Positions 44,050 to 52,070 of a stretch of 64,000 bases of DNA are shown here, in pieces (position 1 is the first letter of the stretch; each line of letters opens with the position of its first letter). Under the pieces are notes generated by a model that was not told the DNA's origin, searched no databases, and saw only the letters and a program-made list of their open reading frames with translations. Origin of the DNA: DAOSCP01 sp035379625 (GTDB taxonomy: Bacteria > Bacteroidota > Ignavibacteria > Ignavibacteriales > DAOSCP01); contig DAOSVM010000009.1 of NCBI GenBank assembly GCA_035379625.1, positions 1 through 64,000 on the forward strand, given 5' to 3'. The translations under genes and the position numbers were made by a program.

Positions 44050-47000
44050 TTATTTTATTATTGCTATTTTTCCAGTTTTTATTTCGTTATATGTTGAATT
44101 TGTGCGTCTGTATATTTTGTATATGTAAATACCGCTGTTAAGTGATTTATTCTCTTTATCTTTTCCATCCCATTCGTAGTATTTTGTTTTACCTGAAATT
44201 GTGTTGATAATATTTCCTTCAATCGATAAAATATAAATGTCATAATCTGCAGGAAGATTTGAAAATATTACTGATTTATGTTTGCTAGTAATATATGGAT
44301 TTGGGTAAACTATTGGCTCTGTTTGTGGATTGTACATTGGGGAAATGTAAATTTCGTTATTGACATTTGTAAGAGAATCGTTGTTAATGCTGTAAACTCC
44401 GCTTAATGTTATTTTTGTATCTATTCCTACGCGATTGAGTGGTTTTTGTTTTACATTTAATATTACTGCACTATCAAGGATTTCGTAAGTGTTAAGTTCA
44501 TTCTGCGGAATGAAACTTACTTGCATACTTTGAGTTGTTAATAATTTATTGATTTTATCGTTAAAAAATATTTTTATAGTGTAATCGTTTTGCAATTCGT
44601 ATTTTTTTACAAAAAAGTTTATTGGTTTGTTGTTTTGTTGTGTAAATATGAAATTAATTCCATTGAATTTGTTTATTCTATTGTTAATATCTTTGATGGT
44701 TAGTTGTGTTATTTGATAATTTACATTTGTTTTGTAATTATTTAGTTTTATCAATATTTCGTTAGGGGATGAAAATGTAATTGTAGAAAATGTTAAAGTT
44801 TTATCATTAAATTTTATCATTGTGTCACTGTAAAAATTGGTATTCAAAGGATTATTAAAAGTTAATTTTATAAAACCTTGTATATCTGTTGAATATGATT
44901 TTAATATTGTTTGGCTTAATGGTGAATATTTGTAAAATGTGTCTGGGGATAAAGTACTACTAACTGCATAGTAAATATAATTACCATCGATTGTATCGAT
45001 TAGAGATGTTCCATTTACTTTTTTCGTTATGATGTTTATTTTATTATTGGTTTTGAAAACATTATAATCTCCTAAAGGAGCATCCCATTCTATTAAAACG
45101 TTTGAGTTATTTAGTTGAGTAAAAGTTATTTTTTTTATTTTAACATTTGTTTTATTTAAAGTTTTGATTTCTATTTTATTTGAAATATTCTCACTGAAAT
45201 ATACTGAATTATTAATGGTTGTAAATAAATAATTAGATGTCATAATTGATGAATAATAAATTATATTTACGATATTATTTGAGATTAAAACATTTTGTTT
45301 AAATTTCTTATTTATGAATATGATATCATTATTATTTGAAGTTGAGAATGAAGTAGAATTATCTTCGTAAATGTAGAATGCGTTTGGTAAAGCAAGACCT
45401 ATAAAATTGTGTGTTTGTTTAAGTTTTATATCAAGATTTAAATTAAAATCTGAAAAGTCATCATAGAAAACATTTAAAGATGTTAAGTTAGTTTGGTTGT
45501 TAGTAGTTGTTAATGTGAATAAAATGTAAAGTGGAACAATATCTTCGTTGCTAGTGTGTGAAACGAAATAAAGTTTGTTGTTTGAAATTACGCAGTTCCC
45601 TTGAGATGGAAATTCTGTTTCAATAGTGTAGGCATTTGTAAAATTGTTGTTGGAATAATTCCAGCATATTATATCACCATCTCCATCAATAGCAAAAATA
45701 TCGATTAGATTGTCATTATTTATATTTCCTATTGCAATGCTTGGAGTGCGAAAAGTATTTAAGTAATATTTTGGTTTTGAAAAATTTTTTAATACGTGAA
45801 TTATTTGCAATGAGTTATTTTTTAATTCAGTAACAATAAAAGTTGTATCAGTATTACGGAAAAAAATGTTTTTTATTCCATTGTTATTTAAGTCGTAAGA
45901 ATTAGCAGGGAAATAAGAATTTTTTTGATCGTAAATTTTAACCAATTTGTTATCTGAAAATTTGTAAATCACTAAATTAGTTGAAGTTCTACCAATTATT
46001 TCAGTTTTACCATCTTTATCGAAGTCGTCGATTAAAAAGGCTTTAAAGTTTTCAATTGAATCAATTGGATAAGTTGAGTTATTTAAATAGTAGAAATATG
46101 TTCTATTGTTTTTATAAATTAAAACAATATCGTTTGCCGAATCAGAAGATTGAAAAGTATTTGAGAATATTTCATTTCCATCGAATTTAGCAATTTTATT
46201 TGCGTCATACGAATAATTTTTATCAGGTATTGATATTGTAAAGTATTTACCGTTGTTGTTGTTAATAAAAGATTGGTTATTAATTTTTGCTTCAAAATAG
46301 CATTCTATTTGACAATTGCCTAAATCGTTATTAATGATTTTGCCGTAGTGGAAATAATCTTTGAAATTTAAATTTTCATTGGGTGTAATTACTGAAGTTA
46401 TAAAATTGCTACTTCCTTTTTGCCTGTAGTGGATGTAAGCTTTAGCGCGTTTATCGGTATATACTGAGGTGGCAAAACCAACATCAGTTCCATTATTAAG
46501 GGGTGCAAGAAAAATTGGATAAATATTTATATTTTTTTTTACAATATAAAAAGTAACACTACTTTCAATTGTAGAGTTATTAGATGTATAAACAATTATT
46601 TTTAGAGTATAAGTTGTATCGTAAAAATCTTTTGTTGATAAAGTAAATTTTAAATTTGCTCCTTGTTGCGACAAATTATCGATTAAAGTGGTCCAATTAT
46701 TTGGTTTTGTTCCAATACCAAGCAGAATTTTATGATTAGAATAGTTAGGTAGAAGAACGCTGTAGTTTATGTTAATTGTATCTGAAAAGTAAGAAGAATC
46801 TTGCACAGGTGAATGAATTGTAAAAATTCCAGATGGATAATATTTTAAAGCGTTCAAAGCGTTAAGTCTACCGCTACCGGAAAGAATATCGGAACCGGGT
46901 TGTTCGATATCATCCGCGGTAAGTTTTAAGATGTTTTTTATTTGAGTAGGGGTAAAATCGGGATTTTTTGCTAATAAAAGAGCAGAAATTGCTGATACAA

Positions 47001-48123
47001 TAGGTGTAGAAAAGGAAGTACCGCTTACAGTTGTATAATTATTGTATAGATCTGTTGTATAAATATTAGTTCCGGGTGCAACAATGTCAATTCTGTTGCC
47101 ATAGTTTGAGAAACCAGCTTTTTTATCATTTTCATCTGATGCACCAACTGAAATAACTTCTTGGAAAAATGAAGGATAGTGAGGTTCAAATGAATTAGAA
47201 TTTCCAGCGCTTGCAACAATAGTTACATTTTTGGAATAAGCGTAGTTTATAACATCATAGAGAAGTTGTGAATATTTAGTATCGCCAAAACTCATATTAA
47301 TAACTTTGCAGCCCATTTGAATTGCATAAATAACACCTAAAGCAACATCTAATTCGGAAGCATTACCGGTTTTATCGAATGCACGAATATTCAATAGTTT
47401 TATATTTGATGAAATTCCAGAAATTCCAATATTGTTATTTTTAGTTGCAGAAATAATTCCAGCAACATTTGTACCGTGACCGTGTTCATCCATTGGATTG
47501 TTATCCGGAGTGGAAAAATCGTAATCAGAAGTAAAATTAAATCGGTTTACAAAATCGTAACCGGAATAATCATCAATAAAACCGTTGTTATCATCATCAA
47601 TACCGTTAAATCTTTTGTCGTTTCCGTTTTCGTCTATTCCAGTTTCACCAGGATTAATAAAAAAAGCACCTTGCAAATCTTCGTGGTTGTAATCAATTCC
47701 AGTGTCAATAATTCCAACTAAAACATTACTGTTGGGCACATAATCGAGTGCATCAAGGATTTTACATTTGTTAAGATACCATTGTTTATAAAATCCGGGG
47801 TCGTTTGGGAGCGAGTTTTCGACTTTGAAAGAAATTGGTTCAGAAACGTATTCTACATTTTCATCATTTTTGAGTTCATTTTTAAGTTTTTCAACATCGC
47901 TTTTGGAGGCTTTTACTATATAAATATGTTCTAAAAATTTGTCATCCTTGTGGAAAATTTGAGCAAATGATATAATATTTGAACTTTTTGTATTGGATAA
48001 TTTTTTTTTCAGAACTGTAATTTTATTGGAACTTTTAGGGGTAATTTGTTTGTATTTAAAGTAAAGATTTTGAGAATACAAAATCGAAATAAAACTAATA
48101 AGAATAAAAACCAGTTTTTTCAT
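44050..48123 (-). CDS. Secreted S8 (subtilisin-like) protease with type IX-style sorting domain
   Basis: 1357 residues. A signal peptide (MKKLVFILISFISILYSQ) is followed by an inhibitor-like propeptide and a subtilisin domain whose catalytic triad is visible: Asp in GIIDTGIDYNHED, His in GHGTNVAGI, Ser in GTSFSTPIVSA. The middle 700 residues contain FG-GAP-like D-x-D-x-D repeats (DFDKDGKTEI, NINNDNLIDIFAIDGDGD) and Ig-like stretches. The end (YPNPYITSKHK to GIYIYKIYRR and TGKIAIIK) is the gliding/type IX sorting domain of FCB bacteria. It should be exported and surface-attached or released. I use ATG 48123 (upstream AAAGG), since an earlier ATG would precede the signal peptide. Confidence 0.9.
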   Translation of the reverse strand: MKKLVFILISFISILYSQNLYFKYKQITPKSSNKITVLKKKLSNTKSSNIISFAQIFHKDDKFLEHIYIVKASKSDVEKLKNELKNDENVEYVSEPISFKVENSLPNDPGFYKQWYLNKCKILDALDYVPNSNVLVGIIDTGIDYNHEDLQGAFFINPGETGIDENGNDKRFNGIDDDNNGFIDDYSGYDFVNRFNFTSDYDFSTPDNNPMDEHGHGTNVAGIISATKNNNIGISGISSNIKLLNIRAFDKTGNASELDVALGVIYAIQMGCKVINMSFGDTKYSQLLYDVINYAYSKNVTIVASAGNSNSFEPHYPSFFQEVISVGASDENDKKAGFSNYGNRIDIVAPGTNIYTTDLYNNYTTVSGTSFSTPIVSAISALLLAKNPDFTPTQIKNILKLTADDIEQPGSDILSGSGRLNALNALKYYPSGIFTIHSPVQDSSYFSDTININYSVLLPNYSNHKILLGIGTKPNNWTTLIDNLSQQGANLKFTLSTKDFYDTTYTLKIIVYTSNNSTIESSVTFYIVKKNINIYPIFLAPLNNGTDVGFATSVYTDKRAKAYIHYRQKGSSNFITSVITPNENLNFKDYFHYGKIINNDLGNCQIECYFEAKINNQSFINNNNGKYFTISIPDKNYSYDANKIAKFDGNEIFSNTFQSSDSANDIVLIYKNNRTYFYYLNNSTYPIDSIENFKAFLIDDFDKDGKTEIIGRTSTNLVIYKFSDNKLVKIYDQKNSYFPANSYDLNNNGIKNIFFRNTDTTFIVTELKNNSLQIIHVLKNFSKPKYYLNTFRTPSIAIGNINNDNLIDIFAIDGDGDIICWNYSNNNFTNAYTIETEFPSQGNCVISNNKLYFVSHTSNEDIVPLYILFTLTTTNNQTNLTSLNVFYDDFSDFNLNLDIKLKQTHNFIGLALPNAFYIYEDNSTSFSTSNNNDIIFINKKFKQNVLISNNIVNIIYYSSIMTSNYLFTTINNSVYFSENISNKIEIKTLNKTNVKIKKITFTQLNNSNVLIEWDAPLGDYNVFKTNNKINIITKKVNGTSLIDTIDGNYIYYAVSSTLSPDTFYKYSPLSQTILKSYSTDIQGFIKLTFNNPLNTNFYSDTMIKFNDKTLTFSTITFSSPNEILIKLNNYKTNVNYQITQLTIKDINNRINKFNGINFIFTQQNNKPINFFVKKYELQNDYTIKIFFNDKINKLLTTQSMQVSFIPQNELNTYEILDSAVILNVKQKPLNRVGIDTKITLSGVYSINNDSLTNVNNEIYISPMYNPQTEPIVYPNPYITSKHKSVIFSNLPADYDIYILSIEGNIINTISGKTKYYEWDGKDKENKSLNSGIYIYKIYRRTNSTYNEIKTGKIAIIK

Positions 48124-48141
48124 AAAACCTTTTTTTAATAA

Positions 48142-48169
48142 CAAATATAAAAAAATATGATAACTACAA
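48142..48169 (-). promoter_or_regulatory. Possible promoter for the S8 protease gene
   Basis: On the minus strand, TATATTTG (48149-48142) fits TAnnTTTG, with TTG (48169-48167) 17 bases upstream rather than the 20 seen at two better sites. It overlaps the start of the divergent gene at 48157. Confidence 0.35.
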
Positions 48170-48411
48170 AAAATAAAAAAATCGTAACATATGACGAAAT
48201 TAAAAGTTATTTGAAGCTAAATGTGCCAGTTATAAAATATTCAAATATTTTTATGGTTGATATAATTGGAGCAATAAAGATATTAAGCGGTTATCAAATT
48301 AGTGGAAACGAAGCAGAAAAATTAGCACATTCCTTTATTGAGAGTCTAATAAGCGAAGGAAAATTAAAAAAAGTACAAGAAAATACTTATAATGTAATAG
48401 AAGAATTTTAA
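48157..48411 (+). CDS. Small hypothetical protein upstream of IscA-like gene
   Basis: 84 residues, no recognised family. The sequence is a mixed alpha/beta composition with a basic N terminus and a C-terminal part (NEAEKLAHSFIESLISEGKLKK) that looks helical, as in small winged-helix or PqqD-like proteins, but no defining residues are present. It starts only 33 bases from the divergent protease start and ends 20 bases before the IscA-like gene, so it is probably the first gene of a three-gene run with the IscA-like protein and superoxide dismutase. No clear ribosome site precedes it. Confidence 0.55.
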   Translation: MITTKNKKIVTYDEIKSYLKLNVPVIKYSNIFMVDIIGAIKILSGYQISGNEAEKLAHSFIESLISEGKLKKVQENTYNVIEEF

Positions 48412-48431
48412 AAATTAGAAAGGAAACAAAA

Positions 48432-48770
48432 ATGCAAACAACACAAGATATTTTATTAACGCCTAAAGCTATTGCTGAAGTAAAAAATATTATCGCAGAA
48501 AACGGCCTAGAGCAAGATGAAGTTTTTTTACGAATAGGTGTTAAGCCCGGTGGATGCTGTGGATTTAATTATTCAATGGGGCTTGATACAAATGTTGGTC
48601 CTCAAGATTCTTCATACGAATTTGATAATTTAAAAGTTGTTTTAGATGGGCAAACATTGTTTTATATAAATGGAACAACAATTGATTTCAAAGATGATGA
48701 AGAAGGAAAAGGTTTTATATTCATTAATCCAAACGAAAAAAATGATTGTGAGTGTGGCCATGACCACTAA
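48432..48770 (+). CDS. IscA/HesB-type iron-sulfur cluster assembly protein
   Basis: 112 residues of the A-type carrier family. The first conserved Cys lies in KPGGCCGFNYSM near 37, where most relatives have G-G-C-S-G; the C-terminal pair is in CECGHDH, a variant of the usual C-G-C-G. The core FLRIGVKPGG and FINPNEKNDCECG are otherwise typical. It should carry or insert Fe-S clusters, of which this region encodes many. The ribosome site AAAGGAAAC precedes the ATG. The last bases overlap the superoxide dismutase start (ATGACCACTAA). Confidence 0.88.
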   Translation: MQTTQDILLTPKAIAEVKNIIAENGLEQDEVFLRIGVKPGGCCGFNYSMGLDTNVGPQDSSYEFDNLKVVLDGQTLFYINGTTIDFKDDEEGKGFIFINPNEKNDCECGHDH

Positions 48771-49482
48771 AATAAAATTCGGAACTATTTTAGTTTTGAT
48801 TTTGTTACTAAATATATACAATGTGAATGCACAAAATAATAAAAATAAAGGAGATAAGAAGATGCCAAAATATGAACATTTACCGCTACCATATCCATCG
48901 AATGCATTAGAGCCTTACATTGATGCTCAAACTATGGAATTACATCACGGTAAACACCATGCAACTTATGTTACAAATTTTAACAATGCAATTAGCGGTC
49001 CAGAATTTGAAGGAAAAACAATTGAAGAAATTATTGCTAATGTTTCAAAGTATCCTGTAGCAGTAAGAAATAATGGCGGTGGCTCTGTAAATCATACTCT
49101 CTTTTGGGAGATAATGACTCCAAATGCAAAACAAAAACCTGAAGGTGAATTATTAGAAGCAATTGAAAAAGAGTTTGGTTCATTTGAGAAATTCAAAGAG
49201 ACTTTTAACGCTGCAGCAATGGGCAGATTTGGTTCAGGTTGGGCCTGGTTAATTGTAACTAAAGATAAAAAATTGAAAGTAATTTCAACTCCAAATCAAG
49301 ATAGTCCGGAAATGGATGTTGTACCTGAAGCAGATAGAGGTAAACCAATTTTACTCCTTGATGTTTGGGAACACGCTTATTATTTGAAATATCAAAACAG
49401 ACGTGTTGAGTATGTTAACAATTTTTGGAATGTAATTAACTGGGATAAAGTTGCAGAATTATATAAGAAAGCAATGAACTAA
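48760..49482 (+). CDS. sod: Iron/manganese superoxide dismutase, possibly with signal peptide
   Basis: From ATG 48760 the product has 240 residues and begins with an apparent signal peptide (MTTKIKFGTILVLILLLN then NAQ), predicting export. From the in-frame ATG at 48862 the product has 206 residues, the usual SOD length, starting MPKYEHLPLPY and preceded by a strong AAAGGAG. Both products are plausible. Metal ligands: His in MELHHGKHH, His in GGSVNHTLFW, and Asp/His in DVWEHAYY. GSGWAWL is also present, and family members use manganese or iron. The first start overlaps the IscA-like stop. It removes superoxide, either in the envelope or in the cytoplasm. Confidence 0.9.
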   Translation: MTTKIKFGTILVLILLLNIYNVNAQNNKNKGDKKMPKYEHLPLPYPSNALEPYIDAQTMELHHGKHHATYVTNFNNAISGPEFEGKTIEEIIANVSKYPVAVRNNGGGSVNHTLFWEIMTPNAKQKPEGELLEAIEKEFGSFEKFKETFNAAAMGRFGSGWAWLIVTKDKKLKVISTPNQDSPEMDVVPEADRGKPILLLDVWEHAYYLKYQNRRVEYVNNFWNVINWDKVAELYKKAMN

Positions 49483-49508
49483 AGCCATAACATCTCCCAC
49501 ATTATCTT

Positions 49509-49532
49509 GCCGCCGAAAGGTGGCTTTTTTTT
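49509..49532 (+). terminator. Terminator after superoxide dismutase
   Basis: Stem GCCGCC-GAAA-GGTGGC (one G-T pair) followed by eight T, 27 bases after the stop. Confidence 0.8.
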
Positions 49533-49536
49533 ATTT

Positions 49537-49565
49537 AAAAAAGGCAAAATAATTTTGCCTTTTTT
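49537..49565. terminator. Second, bidirectional hairpin terminator
   Basis: Arms AAAAAAGGCAAAAT and AATTTTGCCTTTTTT pair end to end, with A and T runs on both sides. It can end transcription from the SOD gene on the plus strand and from the SRPBCC gene on the minus strand. Confidence 0.7.
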
Positions 49566-49599
49566 ATTTGGTGAACAAATTATAAACATAAATGAATCT

Positions 49600-50046
49600 T
49601 TAATTGTGATTATTTTCTACTTCATTTTTTAATTCATGGAGATTTTTTAATAAGCCAGCTTCAAGCTTTTTTTGAAAATTACTTCTAAAGATTAATGGTA
49701 AAACACCTTGTAAACTTTCTTCAACTGTAACAATTGTTGTATTGTCCTTGGAAGTGAATGTCCAATTATGAATAGCACTTGTTCCAATAATTTTGCCTGT
49801 CCAACCAAAGGCAGTAAATTCGTTAGCAGTATGGATTTTTGAATTAAAAGTAAATCCATCAGCTTCCCATTTAAATTCAGTTCCTTCTATTGGTTTATTA
49901 TCAATTATAACTTTGGTGACTGATTTTTGCCATTTAGGCCATTCTTTAATATTAGTTAAAACTTTCCATACTGTTTCAACAGGTGCATTGATTTGAATTT
50001 GATTTTTTGCGAATACAGGAGCATTATTATTAACAGGAATGTTCAT
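49600..50046 (-). CDS. SRPBCC-fold (polyketide cyclase/START-like) protein
   Basis: 148 residues. The SRPBCC start IQINAPVETVWKVLTNIKEWPKWQKSV is clear, with IEGTEFKWEADGFTFNSKI as the following strands and a C-terminal helix (FQKKLEAGLLKNLHELK). The fold binds a hydrophobic ligand; no catalytic residues or named ligand can be read from it. It stands alone, convergent with superoxide dismutase. No strong ribosome site is visible. Confidence 0.85.
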   Translation of the reverse strand: MNIPVNNNAPVFAKNQIQINAPVETVWKVLTNIKEWPKWQKSVTKVIIDNKPIEGTEFKWEADGFTFNSKIHTANEFTAFGWTGKIIGTSAIHNWTFTSKDNTTIVTVEESLQGVLPLIFRSNFQKKLEAGLLKNLHELKNEVENNHN

Positions 50047-50379
50047 AATATTTCCTTTTATTGTTTATGATTAATATATGAGTTAAATTGATAATCTTCA
50101 TACAGAAAAAAAGAAATTATAAATATTATAATTAAAGAAATTGACATAATTTTTTTTTTAAGAAATTGTTAATTTTCATAATTTATTGCCTTTATTTTTA
50201 TTTAAAAAAAAGCTCAACAAGTGTGTGTGAATAAAAGTTCAATTAAATTAAATATAATACGTAATTTAGCTTTTTATTATACTTATATAATGTTGTGGAT
50301 TATCTTCAGAAGAAAAATAATAATTTTATTCGATTTAATTAAAGAAATTGTTATTTTTAAATGATAAAAAAAAAAGATT
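50047..50379. other. Intergenic region between divergent genes, no gene seen
   Basis: 333 bases, more than 80% A+T. It must carry promoters for the minus-strand SRPBCC gene and the plus-strand sigma-54 activator. I see no RNA gene, no end repeat of the dispersed family, no long hairpin, and no clear TAnnTTTG or sigma-54 (GG-N10-GC) site. Confidence 0.5.
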
Positions 50380-51501
50380 ATGACTGTAAGAGAGTTCCAA
50401 AAAGAATTTGGGATAATAGGTAGTTCATCCGAAATTAAAAATATTATTTTAACAATAATGCAAGTGGCAAAGTCGGATGTAAGTGTTTTATTGATAGGTG
50501 AGAGTGGAGTAGGGAAAGAAGTTTTTGCTAAAGCGATACATCGATATAGCCACAGAGCAGATAAACCAATGGTAAGTGTAAATTGCGGCGCTATTCCTGA
50601 AAGTTTAATAGAGAGTGAACTTTTTGGGCACGTCAAAGGGGCTTATACTGGTGCAAGTGATAGTCGAAAAGGGTATTTTGAATTGGCGGATGGCGGAACT
50701 TTATTTTTAGATGAAATTGGTGAGATGCCTTATCACTTGCAAGTTAAGTTATTGCGAGCTATTGAGTACAAAGAGTTTCTTAAAGTTGGCGATGAAAAGG
50801 TAACAAAAGTAGATGTAAGAATAATTGCTGCTACTAATAGAGATTTGGAACAGGAAGTTGAAGATAAAAAGTTTCGTAAGGATTTATATTATCGATTGAA
50901 ATCTGTTGTTATAAATATTCCACCTCTTCGTGAAAGAAAAGCAGATATTGATGAGTTGGTCTTTTATTATATTTCACAGTATGCAAAAAAACATAATATT
51001 AATGAAATTTCTATTACCGATGAAGCTAAAGAATTGTTAAGGAATTATCATTGGCCAGGTAATGTTAGAGAGTTAAAAAGTGTTATTGAAACGGCTTGCG
51101 CTATTAGTTCCGATCACATATTAAACGATAAAATATTTTTAAAGCTATTAAAAATAGAAAGAGCAATTCAAGTTGTAGGTAATTATCTACCGCAACAAAT
51201 TCCTTCTAAAGAGCAATACAATCAAAATGATGATTTATTGCTAATTAAAGCGGCTTTGGTTGAAATTAAAAAAGACCTTATTGATATCAAATTCCAATTA
51301 AATGATTTGAATAAAAATCATAACAATAACAATGAACATATCGTTTCTTTTTCAGAAGTTACGCCTTTGAAAGAATTAGAAAAAAATGAAATTTTGAAAG
51401 CTTTAAATTATACAAAATGGAATAAAAGACAAGCTGCAAAACTTTTAGGAATTAATGAAAGAACTTTATATAGGAAATTAGATGAATACAATATTAAATA
51501 A
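50380..51501 (+). CDS. Sigma-54-dependent transcriptional activator without receiver domain
   Basis: 373 residues. It starts almost directly with the AAA+ domain: Walker A GESGVGKE near 41, the sigma-54-contact loop GAYTGA near 86 (GAFTGA variant), Walker B LFLDEIGEMP near 110, and the arginine finger in RKDLYYRL. The C-terminal Fis-type helix-turn-helix is KRQAAKLLGINERTLYRKLDEY. With no receiver or sensor domain, its control must be through oligomerisation or a partner. In Bacteroidetes an activator of this type is found next to lptE, as here (20-base overlap), which supports a conserved housekeeping role. Confidence 0.92.
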   Translation: MTVREFQKEFGIIGSSSEIKNIILTIMQVAKSDVSVLLIGESGVGKEVFAKAIHRYSHRADKPMVSVNCGAIPESLIESELFGHVKGAYTGASDSRKGYFELADGGTLFLDEIGEMPYHLQVKLLRAIEYKEFLKVGDEKVTKVDVRIIAATNRDLEQEVEDKKFRKDLYYRLKSVVINIPPLRERKADIDELVFYYISQYAKKHNINEISITDEAKELLRNYHWPGNVRELKSVIETACAISSDHILNDKIFLKLLKIERAIQVVGNYLPQQIPSKEQYNQNDDLLLIKAALVEIKKDLIDIKFQLNDLNKNHNNNNEHIVSFSEVTPLKELEKNEILKALNYTKWNKRQAAKLLGINERTLYRKLDEYNIK

Positions 51502-51997
51502 AAAGTATAATTTGGTTTATTTTTTATTACTTTTGGTTTTATCAGGTTGTAGTTATTCTTTTACAGGAGCATCTTTACCGCCAGAATATAAAACTTTTGG
51601 TATTGCATCTTTTGAAGATAGAACTAACTCTGCAGAGCCAAATTTGGTACAGAAATTTAGAGAAAAATTATTAAATACTTTTATTTCGGATAATTCGTTA
51701 AAATATACTGATCCAAATAAAGCAGATTTAGTTTTTGATGTATTTATAACAGGGTTTAGTGATCAATTATCATCAATTGCATCAGGAGAAAATTTAAAAA
51801 CAAAAAAAATTAGTATTTCAGTAAGTGTTGTTTGTTATGATATTAAAAATAATAAAAAATATTATGAACAATCTTTTAATAATTTTCAAGAATATGAAAT
51901 CAAGCAAAATGTATTAGTTGAAAGGAGTGCAGCTATTGAAGCTACAATTGATAAACTATGTGAAGATATTTTACTGCGAACAATATCTAATTGGTAA
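51482..51997 (+). CDS. lptE: LptE-like lipopolysaccharide assembly lipoprotein
   Basis: 171 residues with a lipoprotein signal (FLLLLVLSGC, lipobox Cys near 23) followed by SYSFTGASLPPEYKTFGIASFEDRT, the start typical of Bacteroidetes LptE/LPS-assembly lipoproteins. The rest is a mixed alpha/beta domain. LptE plugs the LptD channel that inserts lipopolysaccharide in the outer membrane. It overlaps the sigma-54 activator by 20 bases; this gene pair is a known Bacteroidetes arrangement and strengthens the assignment. It also implies that the organism has an outer membrane with lipopolysaccharide. Confidence 0.82.
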   Translation: MNTILNKKYNLVYFLLLLVLSGCSYSFTGASLPPEYKTFGIASFEDRTNSAEPNLVQKFREKLLNTFISDNSLKYTDPNKADLVFDVFITGFSDQLSSIASGENLKTKKISISVSVVCYDIKNNKKYYEQSFNNFQEYEIKQNVLVERSAAIEATIDKLCEDILLRTISNW

Positions 51998-52070
51998 TAT
52001 AAATTATTGTAAAATAATGAGATTTTATTTAAATTAAAATTTTAAAACAAATTTTATGAGAGAGATTATG

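Noticed and set aside
43587..44141. Overlapping frames on both strands in and beside element 4
   Set aside because: Same repeat-derived composition as in element 2; open on several frames at once because the repeat lacks stops, not because of selection.
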